64,000 nucleotides of DNA from Steroidobacteraceae bacterium (GTDB lineage Bacteria > Pseudomonadota > Gammaproteobacteria > Steroidobacterales > Steroidobacteraceae), in contig JAPZRU010000010.1 of assembly GCA_027531255.1 (NCBI GenBank), forward strand, positions 1 through 64,000, written 5' to 3'. The translations under genes and the position numbers were made by a program. A model generated the notes under the pieces. The model ran no database searches, had not been told where the DNA came from, and saw only the letters and a program-made list of their open reading frames with translations. Below are positions 37,685-46,058 of the stretch, piece by piece; position 1 is the first letter of the stretch; the number at the start of each line of letters is the position of its first letter.

Positions 37685-38851
37685 CTATTCACGCGGCAGC
37701 TGCAGCAGGTTGGCGACGTTGTTGCGCTGGATCGCACTCGAGCCGCCGTAGATCGGGATCGCGAGCACGTCGCGCACGTAGCGCTGCATCTGGAAGCCGT
37801 GCGCGTAGCCGTAGGCGCCCATCACCTGCTGCTGGCAGGCGAGCACGACTTCCCTGGCGCGTTCCGCGACGAACAGCTTGGCCATCGAGGTGGCGACCGC
37901 ACTCGGCCGGCGCTCCTGCACCAGCCACGCGGCGTGCGCGAGCATCAGGCGGCAGGCCTGCAGCTGCGTCCGGGCCTCCGCGAGGGCGTGCCGCACGGCC
38001 TGGTGGCCGCAGATGCGCCGCCCCCCCTGCACGCGCTGCTGCGAGTAGTCCCAGGCCTCCGCGAGCGCGGCCTCGGCGACGCCGAGCGCGATCGCGGGCG
38101 GTCCCAGCTTCTCGACCTCGAGCGCGGGGCCTGCGAGTACCGACCAGCCGGCGTTCCAGCCGGCCTCGCCGCCGACCACGTCGTCGATCGACAGCTCGAC
38201 GTTCTCGAACGTCACGTCGGCGAGCGGCACGCCGTTGTGACCCATCGCGCTCAGGTTCGTGACGGTCACGCCCGGCGCGGTGCGCGGCACCAGCACGAAC
38301 GAGAGGTTGCGCCGCTTCGCCTCGACGGGCCCGCTGCGCACGAGCGCGTAGACGTAGTCCGTCATGCATGCCGCGGAGGTCCAGCGCTTCGCGCCGTTGA
38401 CGATCACGCGGTCCCCGAGGCGCTCCGCACGCGTCTCGACGCTCGCGAGATCGGCACCGACGTTCGGCTCCGAGAGTCCGTAGGAGAACGCGAGCCGCCC
38501 CGCCGCTAGCTGCGGCAGCAGGCGCCGCTTCTGTTCGGGCGAGCCGGCCTCGGCGATGTTGAGCCCGCCGTAGCCGGAGCACATGATGTAGTAGCTCGCG
38601 AAGCCGGCGCTGTAGCGCGCGATCTCTTCGATCGCGGCGACCAGCGCGACCGGGTCGTGGCCGAGCCCGCCGTACTCCGCGGGAATGCAGACGCCGCAGA
38701 GGCCGAGCTCGCCGAGCCCTTCGAGTTCCTCGCGCGGGATGAAGTCTTCCCGGTCCCAGCGCTCGAGCTTCTCGACCGGGCACTGGCGCGCGAGGTAGCG
38801 GCGCAGCGTGTCGCGGAGCGCGACGATCTCTTCGCTCTCGGCGAAGTTCAC
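37685..38851 (-). CDS. Acyl-CoA dehydrogenase (last gene of the catabolic operon)
   Basis: The product is 388 residues, three-domain acyl-CoA dehydrogenase. FAD-binding motifs are present: YGLSEPNVGADLASVETRA and AKRWTSAACMTDYVYALV, and the C-terminal AYGYAHGFQMQRYVRDVLA. At the position of the usual catalytic glutamate (IYEGTxxIQR) this protein has IYGGSSAIQRNN, so the base must be elsewhere or the enzyme is of a divergent type. The start is a GTG at 38851, 28 bases after the SDR stop. It should oxidise a CoA-activated intermediate to an enoyl-CoA. Confidence 0.88.
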   Translation of the reverse strand: MNFAESEEIVALRDTLRRYLARQCPVEKLERWDREDFIPREELEGLGELGLCGVCIPAEYGGLGHDPVALVAAIEEIARYSAGFASYYIMCSGYGGLNIAEAGSPEQKRRLLPQLAAGRLAFSYGLSEPNVGADLASVETRAERLGDRVIVNGAKRWTSAACMTDYVYALVRSGPVEAKRRNLSFVLVPRTAPGVTVTNLSAMGHNGVPLADVTFENVELSIDDVVGGEAGWNAGWSVLAGPALEVEKLGPPAIALGVAEAALAEAWDYSQQRVQGGRRICGHQAVRHALAEARTQLQACRLMLAHAAWLVQERRPSAVATSMAKLFVAERAREVVLACQQQVMGAYGYAHGFQMQRYVRDVLAIPIYGGSSAIQRNNVANLLQLPRE

Positions 38852-38879
38852 GGCTGCACCCGGGCGCGGTGCGGGTGGG

Positions 38880-39659
38880 TCATCGAGGTCCCCCGGCGAC
38901 GTAGAGCACCTGGCCGCTGACGTAGTCGGAACGCCGGTCCACGAAGAAGGCCACGGCGTTGGCGACGTCCTCGGGCCGTCCGACGCGCCCGACCGGCACG
39001 GTCGCGGCGACGCGCTTCTGCATGTCTTCGAACGATTCGCCGACGCGGTCCGCGACCGCGGCGGTCATCGCGGTGGCGACGAAGCCCGGCGCGACCGCGT
39101 TGACGGTGACGCCGTGGCGCCCGAGCTCCAGCGCGAGCGTGCGCGTCAGGCCCTGCACGCCGGCCTTCGCCGCCGAGTACGCGGCGAGGCCGACCTCGCC
39201 GAGCGCTCCGGTGCTCGACAGGTTGACGATGCGCCCGTGGCACGCCGCGCGCAGGTGCGGCGCGATCGCGCGGCTCAGCAGGAATGCGCCGCGCAGGTTC
39301 ACGTCGAGGATCGCGTCCCACTCGTCCGCGGTGGTCTTCGTCAGCATCCGTTCGCGGAGGTAGCCCGCGTTGTTGACGAGCACGGTCGGGAGCCCGAGGC
39401 CCGCGACGACGGCGTCCAGCGCGCGGGTGACCGAGGCTTCGTCGGCGACGTCCACGGCGACCGCGAGGGCGCGGCGGCCGACGGCACGCACCGCGTCGGC
39501 CGCGCCGGTGCAGTGCCCGGCGTCGAGATCCAGCAGCGCGACGTCGCAGCCGTCCTGGGCGAGGCGCAGTGCGATCGCGGCACCGATGCCGCGCGCGGCG
39601 CCGGTGACGATCGCGACGCGCGGCGCGTCCGCAGAGACGCTGGTGGCGGGCGAGGTCAT
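38880..39659 (-). CDS. Short-chain dehydrogenase/reductase (FabG-like)
   Basis: The product is 259 residues. The cofactor motif is VTGAARGIGAAIALRL, then NNAGYL, the catalytic Ser in NLSSTGALGEVGLAAYSAAKAG with Tyr and Lys, and the end LYVAGG. Asp in LLDLDAG after strand 2 suggests preference for NAD(H), as in catabolic hydroxyacyl or hydroxysteroid dehydrogenases. It lies between the ligase and the acyl-CoA dehydrogenase in the eight-gene operon. A 3-hydroxyacyl-CoA or ring-alcohol oxidation is plausible. Confidence 0.88.
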   Translation of the reverse strand: MTSPATSVSADAPRVAIVTGAARGIGAAIALRLAQDGCDVALLDLDAGHCTGAADAVRAVGRRALAVAVDVADEASVTRALDAVVAGLGLPTVLVNNAGYLRERMLTKTTADEWDAILDVNLRGAFLLSRAIAPHLRAACHGRIVNLSSTGALGEVGLAAYSAAKAGVQGLTRTLALELGRHGVTVNAVAPGFVATAMTAAVADRVGESFEDMQKRVAATVPVGRVGRPEDVANAVAFFVDRRSDYVSGQVLYVAGGPR

Positions 39660-39720
39660 CGGCTCACCGCGTGCATCGCTCGCTCGACACCGTCATGGCT
39701 GTTCCGCGGCATCCGGCGCC

Positions 39721-41481
39721 TCACTCCAGGCCCAGCTTCTCGACCGCGAGCTTCGTCAGCAGGAACTTCCGCGCGCGGCCCGAGGGCGTCACCGGGATCT
39801 CCTCGACGCCGACCGGCAGCACGTACTTCGGCACCTTGAAGCGGGCGAGGCGCTCGCGGCAGTGGACGACGAGCGCCTCGGGGTCGATCGTCGCGCCCGG
39901 CCGCGGCACGACGAACGCCGCGCCGACCTCGCCCATCCGCGCATCCGGCACCGGGACCACGTGCGCCTGCAGCACCGTCGGGTGCAGCACGAGCTGGTCC
40001 TCGGCGTCGGTCGGCAGCACGGTCTCGCCGCCGCAGCGGTACGACTCCTTGAGACGGCCCATGAGCTTCAGGTAGCCGTCCGCGTCGAGGCGGCCGAGGT
40101 CGCCCGTGTGCAGCCAGCCGTCCGGCGTGAACGCGCTCGCGGTCGCCGCCTCGTTGCGGTAGTAGCCGCGCGTGACGCCCGGTCCCTTCGCGACGAGTTC
40201 GCCGACTTCGCCCGGCGGTACCTCGGTGCCCGTGGTCGGGTCGAGCACGCGGTACTCGACGAGCCGATTGCCGCACTCCGGCACGCCCGCGGCCCCCACG
40301 TCGCGCAGCCGCCCGTTCGTCTCGAGCAGGCGCTCGGGCGGGTCGTCCGGGCGCGTCACCGTGGTCGAGGCCGTGCACTCGGTCATGCCGTAGCCGGTCA
40401 CGACCTCGAGTTCGCCCAGCCACTCGCGGATCGCCTCCCAGACGTAGGCCGGCGCGCGACCACCGGACGAGATCGCGGCGCGCAGCGTCGGCAGTGCGCG
40501 CCGCCGTTGCTTCTGCTGCTCGATGAGGGCGAGCGTCATCGTGGGGATCAGCAGCACGTCGGTGGCGCGGTGGCGCTCGATCGCGTCGAGGATTTCCGCG
40601 GCGTCGAACTTCACCCGCGGCACGATCGCGCCGCCGACGAACAGGGCGGCGAGCAGGCCCTCGACGTAGCCGTACACGTGGTACATCGGCAGCGCGAACA
40701 CGATGCGTCGGCCGTCCTCGAACGCGCGGCCGTGCGCGCTGCCATAGGCCGCGCGCAGCATCATGTCGTGCGTCAGCATCACGCCCTTCGGCGCGCCGGT
40801 GGTGCCGGAGGTGTAGATCAGGTCGGAGAGCGCCTGCGGGTCGCCGGCCGCGACGGCGGGCGCAGGCCCGGCCACCGCCGGTGCGCTCGCACGACCGGGC
40901 TCGCGGCCCGCGCCGACGTCGGCCGACAGCGCGTCGAACGGCGTCGCGCCCGGGCGCACCTCCGTACCCGCGGTCGGGAGCACCACCACGCGCCGCAGCT
41001 TCGGGAACGCGGTGCCGCCGCCGTCGCGCTCCCAGCCCGGCGCGAGTTCGTCCAGCGCGCGCAGGTAGTCGAGGTCGCGGAAGCGATCCATCGTCACCAG
41101 CAGCACCGAATCCGACTGGCGCAGCACGAAGCCCAGCTCGTCGCGCCGGTTCAGGAAGTTGATCGGCACCGCCGTCGCGCCGACGCGCGAGATCGCGAAC
41201 TTCAGGGCGACGAACTCGGGGTAGTTCGCGAGCACGACCGCGACGTGCTCGCCGGGGCGCACGCCCGCGGCGACCAGGCCGGCCGCGAGGCGGTCCACCC
41301 ACGCTTCCATCTCGGCGTAGGTCCAGGCGCGCACGTCGGTGACGACGAACTCGCGGTCCGGGTAGCGACGCGCGACGTGCGCGAGCAGCTGGTCGAGCGT
41401 GCGCGGTCGCCACGGCGCGTACTGCGCCTCGAGCGCGCGCTGGCGCTCGGCCACGGGCGGCAGCGAGGCGCGATCGTTCAT
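39721..41481 (-). CDS. Acyl-CoA ligase (AMP-forming)
   Basis: The product is 586 residues of the ANL superfamily. Motifs: A3 LIYTSGTTGAPKGVMLTHD, A5 YGMTECTAST, A7 WLHTGDLGRLDADGYLKLMG and the A8/A10 region with KVPKYVLPV and TPSGRARKFLLTKL. It activates a carboxylate to its CoA thioester via an acyl-adenylate. An acidic, alanine-rich insertion occurs around residues 185-220. The ATG at 41481 overlaps the upstream hydrolase stop (ATGA). In the operon it probably activates the acid released by the neighbouring esterase. Confidence 0.9.
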   Translation of the reverse strand: MNDRASLPPVAERQRALEAQYAPWRPRTLDQLLAHVARRYPDREFVVTDVRAWTYAEMEAWVDRLAAGLVAAGVRPGEHVAVVLANYPEFVALKFAISRVGATAVPINFLNRRDELGFVLRQSDSVLLVTMDRFRDLDYLRALDELAPGWERDGGGTAFPKLRRVVVLPTAGTEVRPGATPFDALSADVGAGREPGRASAPAVAGPAPAVAAGDPQALSDLIYTSGTTGAPKGVMLTHDMMLRAAYGSAHGRAFEDGRRIVFALPMYHVYGYVEGLLAALFVGGAIVPRVKFDAAEILDAIERHRATDVLLIPTMTLALIEQQKQRRRALPTLRAAISSGGRAPAYVWEAIREWLGELEVVTGYGMTECTASTTVTRPDDPPERLLETNGRLRDVGAAGVPECGNRLVEYRVLDPTTGTEVPPGEVGELVAKGPGVTRGYYRNEAATASAFTPDGWLHTGDLGRLDADGYLKLMGRLKESYRCGGETVLPTDAEDQLVLHPTVLQAHVVPVPDARMGEVGAAFVVPRPGATIDPEALVVHCRERLARFKVPKYVLPVGVEEIPVTPSGRARKFLLTKLAVEKLGLE

Positions 41482-42452
41482 GCGGTGTCCCGTTCGCGGG
41501 ACGTGGGGACGAGCGCGCGGCGCAGTGCGCGGCCGAGCCGCTCGACGACGCCGCCGGCCTGCGGCGTCAGCTGCGGCATCCCGGCGAAACCGTGGATCAT
41601 GCCGGCGCGGCGCTCGAGGTCCACGGGCACGCCGGCAGCCGCGAGGTGGCGGGCGAAGGTCTCGCCCTCGTCGCGCAGCGGATCGTACTCGGCGGTGACG
41701 ATCGTGGTCGGCGGCAGGCCCGCGAGGTTCGCGGCCAGCACGTCGATGCGCGGGTCGGCACGAAGCTCGGGACGCTGGACGTAGCAGTCCCAGAACCACC
41801 GCATCGCCTCGCGCGTCAGCATGTGTCCGCGCGCGAACTCGTGCATGGAGGGCGAGTCGCAGCGCGGGTCGATCACCGGGTAGAGCAGCGCCGCGTGGGC
41901 GATCCCCACCGGCACCGCAGGCGCGCCGATCGCGGGGCGCGCGACGGTCTCGAGCATCGCATCGACGGCGACGTGCGCGCCCGCGCTGTCGGCGGCGAGG
42001 CCGATCGCACCGGGCAGGACACCGAAGGCGTCCGGCGCGCGGCCGACGTGGCACAGGGCCGCCACGGCATCGTGCAGCGCGGCGGGAAACGGATGCTCCG
42101 GCGCAAGGCGGTAGTCCACGGCGAGCACCGTGCAGTCCGAGCTCGTGGCCAGCGCGCGGCATATGGCGTCGTGCGTGTCGAGATCGCCGAACACGAAGCC
42201 GCCGCCGTGCAGGAACACGATCGCGGGGCGCGCCGTCGGGGCAGCGGGACGGTAGGCCCGACCCGGAACGACGCGTCCGTCCGGCGCGGCGAAGGTCACC
42301 GGCTCGACGCGCGCGACCGGTGGCCCCATGGCCGCGCGCATGAACTGGTTCGCGCCGGCGCGCAGGTCCTGCAGCGTCACCGGCGGCTGCGGCGGGCGCA
42401 GGTGGATCCGCCGGTCGGCCAGCAGTGCGTCGAAGCAGGGATCGAGCGGCAC
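41478..42452 (-). CDS. Alpha/beta hydrolase of the hormone-sensitive-lipase type
   Basis: The product is 324 residues. HGGG oxyanion motif is in IVFLHGGGFVFGDLDTHD, the nucleophile in LAADSAGAHVAVD (GDSAG-type), the acid in TAEYDPLRDEG and the His in MIHGFAGM. HSL-type esterases hydrolyse short esters and lactones; beside a Baeyer-Villiger monooxygenase under the same operator, a lactonase or esterase role is likely. The start is GTG at 42452, 10 bases after the thiolase stop. It overlaps the ligase start by 4 bases. Confidence 0.88.
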   Translation of the reverse strand: MPLDPCFDALLADRRIHLRPPQPPVTLQDLRAGANQFMRAAMGPPVARVEPVTFAAPDGRVVPGRAYRPAAPTARPAIVFLHGGGFVFGDLDTHDAICRALATSSDCTVLAVDYRLAPEHPFPAALHDAVAALCHVGRAPDAFGVLPGAIGLAADSAGAHVAVDAMLETVARPAIGAPAVPVGIAHAALLYPVIDPRCDSPSMHEFARGHMLTREAMRWFWDCYVQRPELRADPRIDVLAANLAGLPPTTIVTAEYDPLRDEGETFARHLAAAGVPVDLERRAGMIHGFAGMPQLTPQAGGVVERLGRALRRALVPTSRERDTA

Positions 42453-42462
42453 CGGGGCGACC

Positions 42463-43653
42463 TCAGGCCTGCAGGACGATCGACGCGCCGTTGGCCCCGA
42501 GCCCGAGGATCGCCGACATGCCCACCTTCGCGCCGGGCACCTGGCGGCCGGTCGCCTGGCCGCGCAGCTGCCACGCGAGTTCGCAGACCTGCAGCAGGCC
42601 CTGCGCGGTGGTCGCCTCGCCGAACGAGAGGAAGCCGCCGCTCGGGTTCACGGGCATCTCGCCGTCGAGGTCGAACTCGCCGTGGGTCAGCATCCAGTCG
42701 GCCTGGCCGGGCTCGCAGAAGCCGAGCATCTCGGGCCACGCGAGCACCTGCCAGACCGAGTTGTCCGCGAGCTCGACGAGATCGACGTCTTCGGGACCGA
42801 GGCCGGCCATCGCCATCGCGCGCCGCGCGGCGGTCGCGACCTCGCTCGTGTGCGGCGCGCCGGCGACGGGGTTCGTGGAGATCGTCGGGATGCGCGTCGC
42901 GGGATCGCCGAAGGAACCGGTCGCGGTCGCGTAGCCGGCGACGCGGACCAGCGGCACGCCGAGCCGGCGCGCCGCGCTCTCGGTGCCGAGGATCACGGCG
43001 GCGGCGCCGTCGCTGACCGCGCACAGCTCGAGCAGGCGCAGCGGGCTCGCGACGACCGGCGAGGCAAGCACCTCGGCGACGGTGCACTCGGCGCGGTAGC
43101 GCGCGAGCGGGTTGCCGACCGCGTTCCGGTGCATCAGCACCGAGGCCGCGGCGTAGGTTTCCTCGGTCGTGCCGAACTCGTGCATCCGGCGCCGCGCCTC
43201 GAGCGCCCAGTAGACCGGGTTGGTCGCGCCCATCGCGACCCAGCGCAGGTAGTCGGAGTCGGTCGGGTCGTCCTTCGTGCCCGGGGGCCGCGGGATGAAG
43301 CCCTTCGGCATCCGTTCCGCACCGACGGCGGCCGCGATCTCGCACTGGCCGCTGGCTATCATCAGCGCGGTCGAATGCACCGCGATGCCGCCGGCCGCGC
43401 AGCCGCCGCCGACGTTCAGCGTGGGGATGCCGAGTTCGGCGACGGACTGCAGCAGTTCGTTGGCGTGCAGGCCCCAGCCGAGGCCGCCCTCGAAGCGCGA
43501 GCTCGCGGCGACGAGCCCGCCGAGATCGCGCCAGCCGAGGCCGGCATCCCGCAGCGCAGCCCCGAGCGCGTGCGCGGCGAGCTGAACCTGCGGCGTCTCG
43601 GGGAACTTGCCCCACGGGTGAGCGCCGACGCCCAGCACGTAGACGGGCCTCAT
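42463..43653 (-). CDS. SCP2/lipid-transfer-type thiolase-like protein (possible Ltp2-like aldolase)
   Basis: The product is 396 residues with the thiolase fold. The nucleophile region reads LNVGGGCAAGGIAVHSTALM. The normal C-terminal GHP motif is replaced: NPSGGFLSFGEATTAQG. Loss of that His is seen in Ltp2-like thiolase-fold aldolases that need a DUF35 partner, and the DUF35 gene lies immediately upstream (ends overlap by about 30 bases in coordinates 43682/43653). It may thus cleave a beta-hydroxyacyl-CoA side chain by retro-aldol reaction rather than thiolysis. The ATG at 43653 has GGGAG 7 bases before it. The Cys is kept, so ordinary thiolase activity is not excluded. Confidence 0.83.
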   Translation of the reverse strand: MRPVYVLGVGAHPWGKFPETPQVQLAAHALGAALRDAGLGWRDLGGLVAASSRFEGGLGWGLHANELLQSVAELGIPTLNVGGGCAAGGIAVHSTALMIASGQCEIAAAVGAERMPKGFIPRPPGTKDDPTDSDYLRWVAMGATNPVYWALEARRRMHEFGTTEETYAAASVLMHRNAVGNPLARYRAECTVAEVLASPVVASPLRLLELCAVSDGAAAVILGTESAARRLGVPLVRVAGYATATGSFGDPATRIPTISTNPVAGAPHTSEVATAARRAMAMAGLGPEDVDLVELADNSVWQVLAWPEMLGFCEPGQADWMLTHGEFDLDGEMPVNPSGGFLSFGEATTAQGLLQVCELAWQLRGQATGRQVPGAKVGMSAILGLGANGASIVLQA

Positions 43654-43681
43654 GCGCAAGCTCCCGGGCCGAGGGTGGTGC

Positions 43682-44119
43682 TCATGCGACGTGCTCCGCG
43701 ACGGGCGCGAATTTCCAGGTGAGCACCTCGCGCCCGTCGGCGTCGACACGCAGCGGCTCGAGGCGCAGTTGCATCGGGCTGCCGATCTGGAATGCCTCCG
43801 GCGGGGCGCCCGTCAGCATCGCCATCACGCGCACGCCTTCCGGCAGGTCCACGAGGCCGATCGCGTACGGCGCCCAGGGATCCATCCCGAACAGCGGTGG
43901 AGGGCGGTAGGCCTGGACCGACCAGCTGTAGAGCACTCCGCGGGGGCCGAGCCGCACGGGCGCAGCTTCCGCGCCGTTGCACGCCGGGTTCGAGCAACGC
44001 GCACGACGCGGAAAGTAGTGCGTGCCGCAGGCGGTGCACTTCGCACCGACGAGCGCGGGCGCGCCGTCCTGAACGTCGAACAGCCCGTCGACGACCGGGA
44101 TGCTGGTTGGCGTTGGCAT
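43682..44119 (-). CDS. DUF35 OB-fold/zinc-ribbon protein
   Basis: The product is 145 residues. A zinc ribbon is formed by Cys pairs in KCTACGTHYFPRRARCSNPAC (two residues of spacing, then four). An OB-fold domain follows (GVLYSWSVQAYRPPPLFG, IGLVDLPEGVRVMAMLTG, MQLRLEPLRVD). DUF35 proteins are obligatory partners of SCP2-type thiolases and Ltp2 aldolases, as with the ChsH2 DUF35 domain in cholesterol degradation. It is encoded between the MaoC-like pair and the thiolase, the arrangement expected for an aldolytic side-chain module. Confidence 0.88.
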   Translation of the reverse strand: MPTPTSIPVVDGLFDVQDGAPALVGAKCTACGTHYFPRRARCSNPACNGAEAAPVRLGPRGVLYSWSVQAYRPPPLFGMDPWAPYAIGLVDLPEGVRVMAMLTGAPPEAFQIGSPMQLRLEPLRVDADGREVLTWKFAPVAEHVA

Positions 44120-44135
44120 CGTCGGCTCCGGGGGC

Positions 44136-44693
44136 TCAGCGCGAGAGGATGTCGCGCGTCTCGCGGAAGTAGCAGGTGCCCGTCGCGACGTCCGTCACCG
44201 TGACCTCGTGGCGCACGTAGCGACGCTCGCGACGGACGAACTTGTCGATCGCCCTGACGTGGATCCGCACGGTCGCGCCGACCGGCACCGGTTCGAGGAT
44301 GTGGGTGTCGTGGTAGGTGTGGATGGAGCCCACGGAGAACGGCTTCGTGTGATCGAACTGCACCGACAGCACGAAGTGCGACAGCAGCATCGGCGGCACG
44401 ATCGCATACCCGAACGGGGATTCGCCGGGGACGTGCCACTCGTCCATCCGCCACGCCTCGTACCAGGGATTGAAGTCCTCGACGCCGTCGGCGTAGAGGA
44501 TCACCAGCTCCGGCGTGATGTGGAGCTCGCGGGCGAGTTCGTCGCCTACGTTCACCATGTCCCAGTAGGGTTCGGATGCGGAGTCGAGGCCCTCGACGAA
44601 CTCCCGGGCCTGGCGGACCTGGATCTCCGTCATCGGCCGCAGCTCGTCGGTGCGGGGCTCGCCGGTCAGTTTCATCGCGGTGTTCTCGCTCAT
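44136..44693 (-). CDS. MaoC-like hot-dog protein, subunit A (Asp kept, His replaced)
   Basis: The product is 185 residues. The hot-dog region has ELVILYADGVEDFNPWYEAW, PPMLLSHFVLSVQFDHTKPF and HDTHILEPVPVGATVRIHVR. In R-specific enoyl-CoA hydratases the motif is Asp-x-Asn-Pro-x-His; here it reads DFNPWY, so the Asp is present and the catalytic His is Tyr. The next gene encodes the complementary variant, and the two overlap by 4 bases, so a heteromeric hydratase like ChsH1-ChsH2 is likely. It sits second in the operon. Confidence 0.8.
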   Translation of the reverse strand: MSENTAMKLTGEPRTDELRPMTEIQVRQAREFVEGLDSASEPYWDMVNVGDELARELHITPELVILYADGVEDFNPWYEAWRMDEWHVPGESPFGYAIVPPMLLSHFVLSVQFDHTKPFSVGSIHTYHDTHILEPVPVGATVRIHVRAIDKFVRRERRYVRHEVTVTDVATGTCYFRETRDILSR

Positions 44694-45157
44694 GCGGGCA
44701 CGTCCGCTTCCACCCAGCCCACGGTCGTCTTCTCGCCCGACTGGTTGGTGGCCCAGACCTCGACGCGGAGGCGGGCACCGGTCGGGGTCGGCGTCTTGTC
44801 GCGGACGACGCCGTGGGTGGTGATGACGTCATTCGCGAACGTGGAGGCGATGTACTTGCAGTGGAACCGCGCATTCCGGAAGAAGTTGCGCCCGAAGTAG
44901 TTCACGCACATCTCGGCGATGTAGGCGGACGTCATCTCGCCCGTCTGGATCGGCGCGCGCAGGCCGGTGCGCGCGGCGTAGACGGGGTCCCAGTGGTTCG
45001 GGTTGAAGCGTCCCCAGAGCCGCGAGCCCATCAGCTGGATCACGGCGCGCTTCTTCACGCCGACCAGCTCGTAGCCGATCGGCGTGTCCACCGTCAGCAG
45101 CCCGCCGGGCGGCGGTGCGCCGCGCATCCGCGGGTTCGTCGTCTCGGGCTCGTGCAT
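44690..45157 (-). CDS. MaoC-like hot-dog protein, subunit B (His kept, Asp replaced)
   Basis: The product is 155 residues and the first gene of the eight-gene operon. The motif is GRFNPNHWDPVYAARTG, where the His of the hydratase dyad is present but Asp is replaced by Arg. Hot-dog sequence continues QTGEMTSAYIAEMCVNYFG and TPTGARLRVEVWATNQSG. The ATG at 45157 has AGGAAGAG just upstream; a TTG at 45220 would lie within an operator and is rejected. With subunit A it probably hydrates an enoyl-CoA. Two palindromic operators lie 59-120 bases upstream. Confidence 0.8.
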   Translation of the reverse strand: MHEPETTNPRMRGAPPPGGLLTVDTPIGYELVGVKKRAVIQLMGSRLWGRFNPNHWDPVYAARTGLRAPIQTGEMTSAYIAEMCVNYFGRNFFRNARFHCKYIASTFANDVITTHGVVRDKTPTPTGARLRVEVWATNQSGEKTTVGWVEADVPA

Positions 45158-45215
45158 CGTCTCTTCCTCGCCTGCCGCGCGCGCGGGGACGATTAGGCGC
45201 GGAAACGGCCGGGTT

Positions 45216-45233
45216 GTCAACTACTGTGTTGAC
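45216..45233. promoter_or_regulatory. TetR-type operator, copy 1
   Basis: GTCAACTACTGTGTTGAC is a perfect 6-6-6 palindrome of the GTCAAC-N6-GTTGAC class, located 59 bases upstream of the MaoC operon and 117 bases upstream of the divergent Nudix gene. Confidence 0.75.
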
Positions 45234-45259
45234 GACGGACGGGAGCCCGCCCGGCGTCC

Positions 45260-45277
45260 GTCAACGTAGCCGTTAAC
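45260..45277. promoter_or_regulatory. TetR-type operator, copy 2
   Basis: GTCAACGTAGCCGTTAAC matches the palindrome with one changed base in the right arm. Its centre is 44 bases from copy 1, about four helical turns, which would allow cooperative binding. Confidence 0.6.
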
Positions 45278-45350
45278 CGACTCGGTACCGCGCCGCGCCG
45301 CAGTGCGCTAACGTCAGCGACGAGACGGCGACGAAGGGGCGGGGGACTGC

Positions 45351-46058
45351 GTGACGACACTACGGGATGCGCGCGCGGAGGCGGTGCCGGCCGGCACGGT
45401 CGTGGTGTTCGACGCGCAGGACGGCACGGTGCTGCTGCTGCGCCGCCGCGACTCGCTGCGGTTCATGGGCGGCTTCTGGGTGTTCCCGGGCGGTGCCGTC
45501 GATGCGGAGGACGTCGCGCGCGCCGGCGGCTCGGAGGTGGCGGCCGCTGCCGAGGCGGCGTGCCGCGAGCTGCACGAGGAAGCGGGCCTGCGGCTCGCGG
45601 CCGCGGATCTCGTGCACTGTGCGCACTGGATCACGCCGTCGGCCGCCATGCGGCGGTTCGACACCCACTTCTTCGTCGGCGTGCGACCGCCGGGGCAGAC
45701 CGCGTGGCTCGCGAGCGCGGAGTCCAGCGAGCTGTGCTGGGTGGAGCCGGCGCGAGTCGCGGACGCACCGGCCGGTTTCGCGGTGACGGCGCCGACGCTC
45801 GTGGTCCTGCGGGAGGTGTCGCTCGCGCTTCGCGAAGCGAGCGCCGCCGGCGCGCGGGCGGCGCTCGCGCGCCGGGGACCGGTGCGGACCGTGCTGCCGA
45901 AGATCCTCGACGGCGCCGCGGTGATGCCGTGGGATCCCGAGTACGGAGCCCTGCCGGGCGAAGGGCTTGAGTGGGACGCGGCGGGGCTGGCCGAGCGCGC
46001 GGACTGGCCGTCCCGCTTCCCCGCGGTGGTCCCCGCGCGGCCCGCGCCCGGTCAGTAG
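45351..46058 (+). CDS. NUDIX hydrolase (NUDT19/acyl-CoA type possible)
   Basis: The product is 235 residues from GTG at 45351. The Nudix core is split by a longer loop: FPGGAVDAEDVARAGGSEVA, then the box end AACRELHEEAGLRLA. C-terminal features (ITPSAAMRRFDTHFFVGV and a late WPSRFPAV) resemble NUDT19-type CoA diphosphatases, which would fit a CoA-thioester catabolic cluster. Divergent from the MaoC operon; two shared operators lie between. Its stop overlaps the TetR stop by a few bases in convergent orientation. Confidence 0.83.
   Translation: MTTLRDARAEAVPAGTVVVFDAQDGTVLLLRRRDSLRFMGGFWVFPGGAVDAEDVARAGGSEVAAAAEAACRELHEEAGLRLAAADLVHCAHWITPSAAMRRFDTHFFVGVRPPGQTAWLASAESSELCWVEPARVADAPAGFAVTAPTLVVLREVSLALREASAAGARAALARRGPVRTVLPKILDGAAVMPWDPEYGALPGEGLEWDAAGLAERADWPSRFPAVVPARPAPGQ

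Noticed and set aside
45157-45220. TTG start at 45220 for the first MaoC-like gene
   Set aside because: It overlaps an operator; the ATG at 45157 has a ribosome site and gives a normal N-terminus.
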